Positions 33,120 to 45,800 of a stretch of DNA of 64,000 bases are shown here, piece after piece. The translations under genes were made by a program, and so were the position numbers. The stretch covers positions 8,016,001-8,080,000 of the forward strand of contig CANJKZ010000010.1 of the NCBI GenBank assembly GCA_947471745.1, written 5' to 3'. How positions within the stretch are numbered: position 1 is the first letter of the stretch; each line of letters starts with the position of its first letter. The notes beneath the pieces were generated by a model that ran no database searches, was not told the DNA's origin, and saw nothing but the letters and a program-made list of their open reading frames with translations. The DNA is from Closterium sp. Naga37s-1. Taxonomy: Eukaryota; Streptophyta; Zygnematophyceae; Desmidiales; Closteriaceae.

Positions 33120-33640
33120 CAATAGCAGATGTTATAGCAGCAATCGTCTTTATGCAGTCGGTCACTCTACAACGGTAGGAGCTGAACTACAGGTGAAGGC
33201 ACGGGTGGTCAGGATGATTGTAGCTCTCACTACTTATGTGTTTAAGGTGCGATCTGTTACGTGTTTCATTAGCAAAATAGGAATACATCTGAAACTAGCA
33301 GGTCGACCTCCAGCGTAGCAACCGGGCGATTTGCAAGCACAGCTGGTCGATGGTCTGCCAACGCAGTTGGGAGGCGACTAGCCAACTCTGCAAGTCAACG
33401 AGCTCTCAGCAACTTGCCAGCGCTGCAAGTCGACGTTGTACACCTGCGTGAAGCCTTTCACGACGCTGTAATGTGCCGACTCTAATGAAAGCACTCAATA
33501 TATTTCATGAGCCATAAGCATGTTGGTTATGTTGTTTATAACGCGCTAGCAGTGGAAAACGCACAATGAAATGCATGTGCGACACGTTGTGTCGTATCGA
33601 CGTCTTTCAGTCATCATCTAAAGGATAGCTCCTACTCATT
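32317..33640. other. AT-rich intron DNA with a GA microsatellite
   Basis: No gene is recognised. Base composition turns AT-rich, in sharp contrast to the copia elements on both sides. A (GA)n tract of about 88 bp lies at 33030-33117. Confidence 0.6.
33030..33117 (+). repeat. (GA)n microsatellite
   Basis: About 43 uninterrupted GA dinucleotides after a short GGGGGAGGGAG lead-in. Confidence 0.97.
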
Positions 33641-34982
33641 CATGTATTTACTGTATTGCAAGCATGCTCGACAAGTTTGATGCTATTCGCAGCATCTGGT
33701 AGGAAGTTATCTTTATTAAAACTAGAGAACAGGGGAATCTGTGCAATGTTAGGCCTGTGCTACTTCATGGTGCCAGTAACGTCCATTTATTATTTTAAAC
33801 AATATTATTAAATATCATGGAATAATTTAGTATATTCCAAGCATGATGGGCCGGTTTGGTGTCATTCGCAGCATTACGTAGGAAGAAATGATGTTATGAA
33901 CATGCGAGCAGGGAGAACTGTGCAAGGATAAGACTGTGCTATTACGTACTGCCAAATCAACGTCCGTTTGTTGTTTCAAACAAGGTTTCTTTCGATCATT
34001 CAAGGATCTGCTATATTCTAATCGACGTGGAGCGGTTTGGAGTCATTCGCTGCGTTTGGTAGGGGGATATGATGTTCAGAATATGCGAGTTGGGAGAGCT
34101 GTGCAAGGATAGTCCTGTGCTATCACGTGGTGGAAAATCAACGTCTGTTTGTTATTTTGAGCAGGTTTTTTTTTATCATTCAAGCATCTGCTATATTCTA
34201 AGCGTGCCGGACCGTTTTGGTGTCATTTGCCATGTTTGGTAGGGAGATATGATGTTCCAAATATGCGAGCAGGGAGAACTATGCAAGGACAGGTCTGTGC
34301 TATCACGTGGTGCAAAATCAATGCCATTTTGGTATTTTAAGCATAGTTTCTTTCAATCAATCAAGCATTTGCTGTATTCTAAGCGTGCCGGACTGGTTTG
34401 GTGTCATTCGCCGCGTTTGGAAGGGAGATATGATGTTCCAAATATGCGAGCAGGGAGAATTGTGCAAGAACATGCCTCTGCTATCACACGGTGCCAAATC
34501 AACGTCCGTTTGATATTTTAAACAATGTTTCTTTTGATCATTCAAGCATCTGGAATATTCTAAGCGTGCTGGACCGGTTTAGTGACATTCGCCTTGTTTG
34601 GTTGAGAGATATGTTGCTCTAAACATGCGAGTACGGGGAACTGTGCAAGGATAGACATGTGCTATTGCATGGTGCCAAATCAACAACCGTTTATTATTTT
34701 AGAAGATGTTTCGTTCAATCATTCAAACATTTACTATATTCTATGCTTGCGAGACACGTTTCGTGTCACTCGCCGCGTTTGGTAGGGAGATGTGATGTTC
34801 CAAATATGCGAGCACGGAGAACTGTGCAAGGATAGGCCTGCGCTATTACGTGATGCCAAATCAGCAACTATTTGCTATTTTAAACAAGACTTCTTTCGAT
34901 CCTTATAGCATATACGATATTCTAATCGTGCTGGACAGGTTTGGCATCATTCGCCACGTTTGGTAGGGAGCTATGATGTTCC
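33641..34982. repeat. About 181-bp satellite array, left part (8 units)
   Basis: The block TTCGC-GCGTTTGGTAGGGAG-TATGATGTTCC recurs at about 33690, 33873, 34046, 34227, 34408, 34590, 34770 and 34951, spaced 173-183 bp. Each unit also has ATGCGAGCAGGGAGAACT and a TATTTTAAACAA-TTTCTTTCGATC block. The first two units are most diverged. Copia element 3 interrupts the last unit, and the array continues at 42456. Confidence 0.9.
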
Positions 34983-35108
34983 TGTGAAGAAATGAGGAAT
35001 GAATGAACTAGGAAATGAGTTGGGTACAAATATGAAACCCTAGAAAGCTGTACCCCATACTGTCTACCCCACTACAGCCTAGAAAGACTATAGCATATAA
35101 GTTCGACA
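34983..35108 (-). repeat. 3' LTR of copia element 3
   Basis: 126 bp, TGTGAAGAAATG to TTCGACA, followed by the purine-tract block (complement CCTATGGGGGTG). Confidence 0.95.
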
Positions 35109-38100
35109 CACCCCCATAGGCAAAGTGGGGGAGAACAAGGGGTCACAAGACCAGTCAAGCAAAACACAGCAAGCTCAGGGTGGATCCCAACGTCACCACA
35201 CATTCTGAGCACAAGTTCAAGGGCCACAAGGCCAGTTCACATGCAAGCATATATATATAAAGCTAAACATGCAAGTGCAAGTATATATAGGTCACAGTAC
35301 AAGCAAGGTCAAGAAGTGAGCAAGTGAGGCAAAGTAGGTACAAGACCTAACAAAGTACAGAAGCGCTGATGATCACAAGGCACGAGTGCCTTGGTGAAGA
35401 TATCAGCAGTGTTGGCCTGAGAGGCCACGTAAGCAAGTCGTAGCTGACCACGCTGCTGCAGCTCACGAGCAAGGAAGTAGCGAAGAGCAATGTGCTTCGT
35501 TCTGTGCTCCAGTCTGTGCTCACGACACAAGGCCAGCATGGCCTTGTTGTCTACGTACAGAACTGGAGGAGAACGAGGCGGCTCTCCGAGGTCGGTCAGC
35601 AGGTAGGTGAGCCAGCGTAACTCCTGTGCAGCCATGGCCCCTGCGTAGATCTCAGCCTCACAGCTGGAGCTGAGAACAGAAGACGAGCGGGTAGACCGCC
35701 ACGAAACAGAACCGGAGCCAAGGCTGAAGGTGTAACCCTGTGACGACCGCTGCGTAGCCAAGTCGTCAACCCAAGACGCGTCTGCGTGACCAGTGAGGAC
35801 CACTGGACTCCGCCCTCCAAGCACTAGCCCCATGCCCGACGTACTGCACAAGTAGCGCAACACTCTCTTCGCTGCAGCCATGTGCTCAGGGAGGTGTCTC
35901 CCAGGAGCAACATAGCGTGCCAGAATGCTAAGAGGGTATGCAAGGTCAGGTCGTGTGCAGGTCATCAGGTACATGAGGCAGCCAACAAGCTCTGGGTATG
36001 GGCCACTCGGCTCTACGGACTCATCCGAAGGCAGAGCTGAGAGCGAGTGGCGAGTAGACAGAGGAGTGGCCTGAGGCGAGGAGTACGTGAAGCCGAAGCG
36101 CTGAAGGACCTGCTGCACCATGTGTGACTGAGTCAGGGTGATGGTGCGCTGTGCTCTGTCCCGAGTGATCTGCAAGCCAAGGTAGCTGCGCAGTTCACCC
36201 AGGTCTGTGCACGTGTGTCTCTTCTGCAGCTCGGACTTCACGTGGGCGAGTCCAGTAGTGTCAGCTGTGGCAAAGACCAAGTCGTCGACGTACACGAGGA
36301 TGTAGAACGGCGGCAAAGAGGTGTCGGTGCGCAGAAACAGCGACGGGTCGGCAGTAGAAGGAGCAAACCCAAGAGCCGCAAGTGTAGTCCTCAGTGTGTC
36401 GTGCCACTCACGAGGTGCCTGGCGGAGACCGTAGACCGGCCGCCGGAGGCTCCACTGGGTGCCAGGAGGAAAAGACCCAGTGAAGCCAGGTGGGCGGCGC
36501 AGCCAGATCTCCTCGTGCAGGCTGCCCTGTAGGAAAGCAGTGCTGAAGTCAAGAGAGTGAAGCTCGTAGTCACGCTGAGCGGCTATGTGCAGCAGCACCC
36601 GAAGAGCGGTCATCTTCGGGGTGGGAGAGAAGGTCTGAAAGTAGTCAACTCCCTGCCGCTGACTGAAGCCTCGAGCCACGTACCGCGCCTTGAAGACAGG
36701 CGGAGAACCCGGTGGCCGCTTCACCCTGAAAATCCACATGCCACTGACGATGTTCGCCCCAGGTGGGGGAACCTCGTCGACGTAGGTGCCTGTGGACTTC
36801 CAGGAAGCCATCTCTGCATCCATGGCTGCCTGCCACTGAGAGGAGTACGGACCCTCTATCGCCTCCGCGTAAGAGCGCGGATTCGGGATGTCTGGTGCAT
36901 CCGGGTCTCCCTCAGGGGCAAGCAGCATGGACACGAGATGAGGTGAAGCAGCAGCAAAGCACTGGAACTCCTCCTGCCTGTCCTCAAGGATGTCCGTGCC
37001 AAGGGCACACTCACCCCCGACGGACGGAGGACAGACAGACTCAGACTCAGCGACAAGACTAGCAGCGTAGTCTAGACGACAGCGAGCAGCGAAGTCGACA
37101 AGCTCAGCAACTAAGGCAGACGCAGCAGTGGACTCAAAGGAAGGGTCAGTGACGACAGTGGCAAGGAGACGCGTGACAGTAGGACTGGCAGCACGAAGGG
37201 AGTCCGACTCCGGGTCAGCAAGAGCAGGAAGAGAGGACTCAGGAGGAGAAGGCAAAGGGGCACGCAGTGGAGCAGTAGAAGGACGTAGAGACATCTGGTG
37301 CGTGCCGGGGACAGGGGGAGGACGCTGACGCGAACCACGACGACTAGTGCGAGCAGCACGAACAGGCGACGCAGGACGAGACGCAGGCTCACGACGCTCA
37401 GCAAGACCTCCAGTAGGACCAGTGTAGGGAGAAGGAGCAGGCAGTGGAGAGGCTGGCTGTAACTGTGACTCGGACTGGACAGCCGGCGGACACTCTAAGG
37501 GAGGAGTAGGACCAAGAGAGGACGGAAGACCAAGAACCTGCTCAAGGAGCGGAACGAAGTACGGCCGCGGCCGCGCAGCGCCACCAGAGCCAGCAGGAAC
37601 AGCACCAGCACCCCCAACGGCAGCACCCGCACCAGGAGAACCACCAGCTCCAGCAGCGCCAACTCCAGCACCTCCAGCACCCTCAGAAGCACCAGCGCCA
37701 GCAGCACCTCCAGCGCTAACAGCCCCAGCACCTCCAGCTCCAGCTGGACCACCAGAAGACGCAGTAGCCCCAGCACCAGCAGCACCAGCTCCAGCAGCAG
37801 GAGCACCCGCAGGCCCAGCAGCTCCAGGACCCTCAGGACGAGCACCTCCGGGACCCGCGGCACCAGCACCCTCAGCAGCAGTAGAACCTCCAGCACCAGC
37901 AGCACCTCCAGCTCCAGCAATACGGCTCCAGCTCCAGCTCCAGTGCAGCTCCTGTGGAGAGAGGAGCTCCCGCCGGGACGAAGCACCCGAAAGACCTCCA
38001 GGTCCAGTCCCGCCAGACGCCACACGAGCAGGCGCAGCACCCCCAGGCTCCGCACCCCCAGGCTCAGCACCCCCAGGCTCAGCACCCCCAGGCTCAGCAC

Positions 38101-41100
38101 CGCCAGAGTCAGCACCCCCAGGCTCAGCACCCCCAGACCCCGCACCCGCAGGCTCAGCACCCCTAGCAGCACCAGAGTCAACCGCTACCTCGACAGGCTC
38201 GACTGCGTCTACCTGGGACACACCTGAGGGGGCAGGACCCTGAGGGGGAAGGGGGTCTACCGGGGGGGGACCTGGCGTGAGGAAGAGCGGCGGTGGGGGG
38301 AGGGACGCAGTGCGGTAGGGGAAGAGACGGTAGTAGGGAACCGACTCGTCAAACGTGACGTCCTGAGAGGACAGAACACGGCGCGAGGTGGGGTGGTAGA
38401 ACTGCCAACCAGGCGCGTCAGGGGGGAAGCCAAGGAAGACGCAGAGAACAGCACGGGAGGACAGCTTGTCCGCAGACAAGTCGCGGACAAACGCCCGAGA
38501 TCCCCAGACACGGAACGCAGACGCATCGCCAACCTTCCCCGTCCACCGCAGAGCAGGGGAGGTCTCCGGCATGGAGACCCGGGGCTGAAGGTTGATCTGA
38601 TGCGCCGCGTACTGAACCGCGAACGGCCACAGAAAATGGGGGGCAGCCGCATGGATCATGGACGTACGAGCGACGTCCATGACCATGCCAATGCGGCGCT
38701 CAGCAATCCCATTTTGCTGTGGAGAGGCCGGAAGCGTGAACGTCTGGCGGATGCCTCGTGCACGACAGAAGGCTCGCAGAAGGTCAGAGGAGAACTCTCC
38801 GCCTCTGTCGGAGTGCAGACGCAGAACAGGAAAGTCCGAGCCGAAACTCTCTCTGAGCTGGAGACGAGCTGCGCGGATCCAGTCGATCAACACCGCAGTG
38901 ACCTCACCCTTGCTGCGCAAGGGGAAGACTGTGGTGTAACGCGAGTAGTCGTCAACCACCAGCAGGAAGCAACGCTCGTGACCCTGGCCACGGACGCGGG
39001 CTGGGCCCCACACGTCCATGTGCAGCGTCTGCAGCGGAGCCTCTGTCGGAGGAAACTCGGAGGAGTGAGGAGCAGCGCGCTGCCGCCCCTCGACGCAGGG
39101 GACGCAGGTAGGGGCAGGCCCCGGAGGAAGAGGAGGGAGGGACCGGGGGAGACCAGAGACAAGGACACGGGAGGCCATGCCTCGGAGACGAGGCAGGGAG
39201 GGGTGACCAAGGCGGTGGTGCCAGAGGAGAGTCTGGTGAGACAGGAGACGGCACGAGCAGGGGGCAGACGCAGGACCAGACCTGGACGCCGCAGCAGACA
39301 CCTGACCCGACGCAGCTATCTGACCAGACGCAGCAACTGGAGGAGACCCGGTAGTCAGTGTGTACAGGCTCGACCCCGGACGACGGGTAAACGTGGCCAA
39401 GTGTCGGCCCGTCCGAGCACACGTGCAGTGGGTCACTAGCTGACTCGCAGGAGTGAACTGGTGAACCCCCCCATCCTGTAGATCAGAACCACTCACCAAG
39501 TTCGTAGAGAACGAGGGGAGGTAAAGACCTGACAGGGTGCCAGAGGGGGCCGCCGGACACGGTAAGACAGTGGAGAAGTGGGCAAGGACAGGACCCCCAG
39601 AGGGGTCTGCCAGGGAGACCGCCACTGGCCGACTAAGCGGCATGAGTGTGGTGCGGTCTCGAAAGAAGGAGCGGGAAGCACCCGAGTCAAGGGTGAAGGT
39701 GTGAGAGGCCTCAGCCGACGTGGTACCTGAGAGAGCAGACTCACCAGCACCTGGAGCAGCAGCCACACCGGCACCTAGAGTAGCAGTCCCAATGCCCGGG
39801 TCAGGCGGAACACACAAGTAACAGTCACCCTCATCACTAGCAGACACAGCATACATGGCAGCAAGAATAGCATCAAAGTCAAGATCAAAGATAGCAACAC
39901 CCGCCCTAGACAGCTCGCCCCAGCGAGGGATCTCCGTGGCGTCAGGGAACTGATGACGCCAAGCGTCCGTCAGGCGGCCGAAGCAGCGCAGGGTGGGGTG
40001 CGGGCCCCCGCACTGCTCACCAGTGCGGTCGCCAGTACGGAGAACGTAGGTACAGGGACCAGCACCCCCACCCCGCTGACGCCCAGCGTACCACTCACGA
40101 AGCTGCTGGGGGGACGGGGTCTCACGAGTGCGCTGCTGCTGCTGGCGCTGACCACCACCGGAGCCACCCCTCTGCGCAGTGCCGCGACCAGCTCCACCGC
40201 CGCCGCCGCCACCACCTCCGCCTCCTCCGCCTCCGCCTCCTCCGCTCCCACCGCCACCGCCTCCGCCTCCTCCGCCTCCACTGCTGCCATCGACGCCTCC
40301 ACCCCCGCTACCACTCCCACCACCACCCCCACCCCCTCCACCGCCTCCACCGCCACCTCCACCGCCCCCGCCAGCTCCTCCAGCGCCCTTGCCCCTCTTG
40401 CCCTTGCCGGTGTGGCGTCTCCCGCTAGGGGCAGACGCAGCTCCGACCGACTCGAGGCCAACGAGGTCGGCCGCAGCAGCAGAGGCAACAGAGGGCAAGA
40501 GGGGGGAGGGGGAACACCCCTCAAAGACGGGGGTGCGAGGGTCACCACGAGAGGCTCCTACAGCGACTATACTCTTCTCTGCTGCAAGGAGGCGCTCCTC
40601 GAGGAGGTCAACGGTGAGTGTGGTGGGGAAAACTGAGAGGAAGTGGTCCCTGACTAAGCGAAGGGAGTCAGGGAGCCGGGTGACTATGTAGTAGAGGGTG
40701 ATGTACATGGGGGGGGGGGTTCTTGGCGCAGAACTCAGCAGGAAGCGCAGCGCGGTAGCGAGTGTCACTAGTGCGAAGGTGCGTAATGAGGTCAGCGACT
40801 GTGGGGAAGGCAGCGAGGTCAGGGAACAGGTACGGCAGTATGAGGCGGCTAAGAGCAGCAGTGGCAGGGGAAGAGTAGCGTGCAACTACAGCGTCGTACA
40901 AGGTCTTAGCACTCTTGTACTGACTAAAGTGCGCACGCTCAGCGGTCGGTAAGTGGCGACGCACAGCAAGACGGGCAGCAGCATCGCGTGTGGCCCACTG
41001 TGAGCGAACAGTGTTGTCAGCATCAGCAGGCGGGGCAGGAGAGGCACCAGACGTGAGATCGAAAAGGGAGAGACCGTCTGCCCTATCGCACTGTAGGAAA

Positions 41101-42329
41101 AGCTGTAAGTCATCGACCCAGACCTCAAAGTCAACAGCCCGACCCTCAGCATCAAAGGTAAGGACACTGGGGGTAGCCATGACAGCAGCAGTCTAGTGGT
41201 GAGAGCGGCAGGCTAGAGGTAGTGCAGTGGCAGAGACGCTGCTCAGGAAAGCTCTCACCAGTCCGGGTGGGGAGGGCCGGGGCGCGCCGGCAGGAACAGG
41301 GCCGCAGCAGCGGCGGCGGCGGCTCGGCGGCTCAGCAGCGGCTCGGCGACTCGGCGGCGGCTCGGCGGCTCGGCGGCGGCTCGGCGGCTCGGCGGCGGCT
41401 CGGCAGCGGCCTGGCGGCTCGGCGGCGGCCCGGCGGCTCGGCGGCGGCTCGGCGGCTCGGTGGCGGCTCGGCGGCTCGGCTGCAGCTGCGGCGGCTCAGC
41501 GACGGCGGCGGCAGGGCCGGTGAGGGGCCGCACAGAGGGCGGCGACGGGGCCGCAAGAGGGCGGCGGTGGGGCCGCTGGAGGGCGGCGACTCGGCCGCTG
41601 TAGGGCGGCGACGGGGCCGCTGAAGGGCGGCGGCGGGGCCGCTAGAGGGCGGCGACGGGGCCGCTGAGGGGCGGCGGCGGGGCCGCTAGAGGGCGGCGAC
41701 GGGGCCGCGGTAGGGCGGCGACGGGGCCGCTGAAGGGCGGCGGCGGGGCCGCTAGAGGGCGGCGACGGGGCCGCTGAAGGGCGGCGGCGGGGCTGCTAGA
41801 GGGCGGCGACGGGGCCGCGGTAGGGCGGCGACGGGGTCGCTGAAGGGCGGCGGCGGGGCCGCTAGAGGGCGGCGACGGGGCCGCGGTAGGGCGGCGACGG
41901 GGCCGCTGAGGGGCGGCGGCGGGGCCGCTAGAGGGCGGCGACGGGGCCGCAGTGGGGCAGCGACGGGGCCGCTGAAGGGCGGCGGCGGGGCCGCTAGAGG
42001 GCAGCGACGGGGCCGCTTGGAGGGCGGCGACGGGGCCGCGAAAGGGCGGCGACGCGGCCGCGAAGGGCGGCGGGTGGGCCGCGGAGGCGGCGACGGGGCC
42101 GCGAGAGGGTGGCCGGGCCGCAAGGGCCGGCGACGGGGCCGCTAAGGGTGGCGACGGGGCCGTGAGTGGGGGCCGTGAGTGGGGCCGCTAAGGGCGGCGC
42201 GACGGGCCGCTAAGGGGAGGGCGGCCTACAGGACGCGCCTCGGTCAGGGGCGACTCGATCTCAGGGCAGAAAAAAATTTTAGTGGTGGGCCCAAGGAAAA
42301 GTTCCCACTAGGGAACCTGCTCTATACCA

Positions 42330-42455
42330 TGTGAAGAAATGAGGAATGAATGAACTAGGAAATGAGTTGGGTACAAATATGAAACCCTAGAAAGCTGTAC
42401 CCCATACTGTCTACCCCACTACAGCCTAGAAAGACTATAGCATATAAGTTCGACA
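42330..42455 (-). repeat. 5' LTR of copia element 3
   Basis: 126 bp, identical to 34983-35108. Confidence 0.95.
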
Positions 42456-42766
42456 GTTCCAAACTTGCGAGTAGGGAGAATCGTGCAAGGACGGGCCTCT
42501 GCTATTGAGTGGTGCCAAATCACTAACCATTTCCTATTTTTAACAAAGTTTCTTTCGATCATTCAAGCATCTACTATATTCTAAGCGCACCATGCATGTT
42601 TTGTGTCATTCGCTGCGTTTGGTAGGGAGATATGATGTTCGAAACATGCGACCAGGGAAAACTGTTGAAGGATAAGTCTTTGCTATTACGTGGTGCCGAA
42701 TCAACGCCCGCTTGTTGTTCTAAACAAGGTTTCTGATGATAATTGAAGCATGTAAGATATTACAAT
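42456..42766. repeat. About 181-bp satellite array, continuation
   Basis: Resumes the unit broken by element 3, starting with the target duplication GTTCC, then one full unit with TTCGCTGCGTTTGGTAGGG at 42609. It stops at the left target duplication ACAAT of element 4. Confidence 0.85.
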
Positions 42767-42892
42767 TGTGAAGAAATGAGGAATGAATGAACTAGGAAAT
42801 GAGTTGGGTACAAATATGCAACCCTAGAATGCTGTACCCCATAATGTCTACCCCACTACAGCCTAGAAAGACTATAGCATATAACTTCGACA
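42767..42892 (-). repeat. 3' LTR of copia element 4
   Basis: 126 bp, two differences from the LTR at 52060-52185. Confidence 0.95.
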
Positions 42893-45800
42893 CACCCCCA
42901 TAGGCAAAGTGGGGGAGAACAAGGGGTCACAAGACCAGTCAAGCAAAACACAGCAAGCTCAGGGTGGATCCCAACGTCACCACACATTCTGAGCACAAGT
43001 TCAAGGGCCACAAGGCCAGTTCACATGCAGGTATATATATATATATAAAGCTAAACATGCAAGTGCAAGTATATATAGGGCAAAGTACAAGCAAGGTCAA
43101 GAAGTGAGCAAGTGAGGCAAAGTAGGTACAAGACCTAGCAGAGTACAGAAGCGCTGATGATCACAAGGCGCGAGTGCCTTGGTGAAGATATCAGCAGTGT
43201 TGGCCTGAGAGGCCACGTAAGCAAGTCGCAGCTGACCACGCTGCTGCAGCTCACGAGCAAGGAAGTAGCGAAGAGCAATGTGCTTCGTTCTGTGCTCCAG
43301 TCTGTGCTCACGACACAAGGCCAGCATGGCCTTGTTGTCTACGTACAGAACTGGAGGAGAACGAGGCGGCTCTCCGAGGTCGGTCAGCAGGTAGGTGAGC
43401 CAGCGTAACTCCTGTGCAGCCATGGCCCCTGCGTAGATCTCAGCCTCACAGCTGGAGCTGAGAACAGAAGACGAGCGGGTAGACCGCCACGAAACAGAAC
43501 CGGAGCCAAGGCTGAAGGTGTAACCCTGTGACGACCGCTGCGTAGCCAAGTCGTCAACCCAAGACGCGTCTGCGTGACCAGTGAGGACCACTGGACTCCG
43601 CCCTCCAAGCACTAGCCCCATGCCCGACGTACTGCACAAGTAGCGCAACACCCTCTTCGCTGCAGCCATGTGCTCAAGGAGGTGTCTCCCAGGAGCAACA
43701 TAGCGTGCCAGAATGCTAAGAGGGTATGCAAGGTCAGGTCGTGTGCAGGTCATCAGGTACATGAGGCAGCCAACAAGCTCTGGGTACGGGCCACTCGGCT
43801 CTACGGACTCATCCGAAGGCAGAGCTGAGAGCGAGTGGCGAGTAGACAGAGGAGTGGCCTGAGGCGAGGAGTACGTGAAGCCGAAGCGCTGAAGGACCTG
43901 CTGCACCATGTGTGACTGAGTCAGGGTGATGGTGCGCTGTGCTCTGTCCCGAGTGATCTGCAAGCCAAGGTAGCTGCGCAGTTCACCCAGGTCTGTGCAC
44001 GTGTGTCTCTTCTGCAGCTCGGACTTCACGTGGGCGAGTCCAGTAGTGTCAGCTGTGGCAAAGACCAAGTCGTCGACGTACACGAGGATGTAGAACGGCG
44101 GCAAAGAGGTGTCGGTGCGCAGAAACAGCGACGGGTCGGCAGTAGAAGGAGCAAACCCAAGAGCCGCAAGTGTAGTCCTCAGTGTGTCGTGCCACTCACG
44201 GGGCGCCTGGCGGAGACCGTAGACCGGCCGCCGGAGGCTCCACTGGGTGCCAGGAGGAAAAGACCCAGTGAAGCCAGGTGGGCGACGCAGCCAGATCTCC
44301 TCGTGCAGGCTGCCCTGTAGGAAAGCAGTGCTGAAGTCAAGAGAGTGAAGCTCGTAGTCACGCTGAGCGGCTATGTGCAGCAGCACCCGAAGAGTGGTCA
44401 TCTTCGGGGTGGGAGAGAAGGTCTGAAAGTAGTCAACTCCCTGCCGCTGACTGAAGCCTCGAGCCACGTACCGCGCCTTGAAGACAGGCGGAGAACCCGG
44501 CGGCCGCTTCACCCTGAAAATCCACATGCCACTGACGATGTTCGCCCCAGGTGGGGGAACCTCGTCGACGTAGGTGCCTGTGGACTTCCAGGAAGCCATC
44601 TCTGCATCCATGGCTGCCTGCCACTGAGAGGAGTAGGGACCCTCTATCGCCTCCGCGTAAGAGCGCGGAGTCGGGATGTCTGGTGCATCCGGGTCTCCCT
44701 CAGGGGCAAGCAGCATGGACACGAGATGAGGTGAAGCAGCAGCAAAGCACTGGAACTCCTCCTGCCTGTCCTCAAGGACGTCCGTGCCAAGGGCACACTC
44801 ACCCCCGACGGACGGAGGACAGACAGACTCAGACTCAGCGACAAGACTAGCAGCGTAGTCTAGACGACAGCGAGTAGCGAAGTCGACAAGCTCAGCAACT
44901 AAGGCAGACACAGCAGTGGACTCAAAGGAAGGGTCAGTGACGACAGTAGCAAGGAGACGCGTGACAGTAGGACTGGCAGCACGAAGGGAGTCCGACTCTG
45001 GGTCAGGAAGAGCAGGAAGAGAGGACTCAGGAGGAGAAGGCAAAGGGGCACGCAGTGGAGCAGTGGAAGGATGCAGAGACATCCGGTGCGTGCCGGGGAC
45101 AGGGGGAGGACGCTGACGCGAACCACGACCACTAGTGCGAGCAGCACGGACAGGCGACGCAGGACGAGACGCAGGCTCACGACGCTCAGCAAGACCTCCA
45201 GTAGGACCAGTGTAGGGAGAAGGAGCAGGCAGTGGGGAGGCAGGCTGCAACTGTGACTCAGACTCGACAGGCGGCGGACACTCTAAGAGAGGAGCAGGAC
45301 GAAGAACCTGCTCAAGGAGCGGAACGAAGTACGGCCGCGGCCGTGCAGCGCCCCCAGAACCAGCAGGAACAGCACCAGCACCCCCAACGGCAGCACCAGC
45401 ACCAGTAGTACCCCCAGCTCCAGCAGCGCCAACTCCAGCACCTCCAGCACCCTCAGAAGCCCCAGCGCGAGAAGCACCCCCAGCGCCAACACCCCCAGTA
45501 GCTCCAGCTCCAGCCGGACCATTAAAAGACGCAGCAGCTCCAGCTCCAGCAGTACCAGCACCACCACCAGTAGCACCCACGCCGACAGCACCACCAACTC
45601 CAGCTCCAGCAGCACCAGCAGGCCCAGCAGCTCCAGTACCCGCAGGACGAGCACCTCCGGGACCCGCGGCACCAGCCCCCTCAGCAGTAGTAGAACCTCC
45701 AGCACCAGCAGTACCTCCAGCTCCAGCAGCACGGCTCCAGCGCCGAGCAAACCACTCGCGCAGCTCCTGTGGGGAGAGGAGCTCCCGCCGAGACGAAGCA

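Larger units (their letters stand above)
34983..42455 (-). mobile_element. Ty1/copia retrotransposon (element 3), nearly whole
   Basis: A minus-strand copia of 7.5 kb. The two 126-bp LTRs are identical, and a perfect GTTCC target duplication flanks it (34978-34982 and 42456-42460). The primer site next to the right LTR matches plant initiator-Met tRNA (complement TGGTATAGAGCAGG). From the right: a GC-rich leader with GGCGGC repeats, gag from about 41180 with a Gly-rich middle and a Cys/His knuckle, protease, integrase, reverse transcriptase with YVDD, and RNase H ending near 35309. Identical LTRs indicate a very recent insertion. It looks almost whole, with about one break. Confidence 0.95.

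Noticed and set aside
36215-36946. Plus-strand frames within the copia elements (also 44003-44734, 54958-55338)
   Set aside because: They lie opposite the reverse transcriptase region and repeat in each related element.
41222-42250. Possible CpG-island gene in the GGCGGC-rich stretch
   Set aside because: It is the repeated leader of copia element 3, and the same kind of leader is present at 51000-52000 in element 4.
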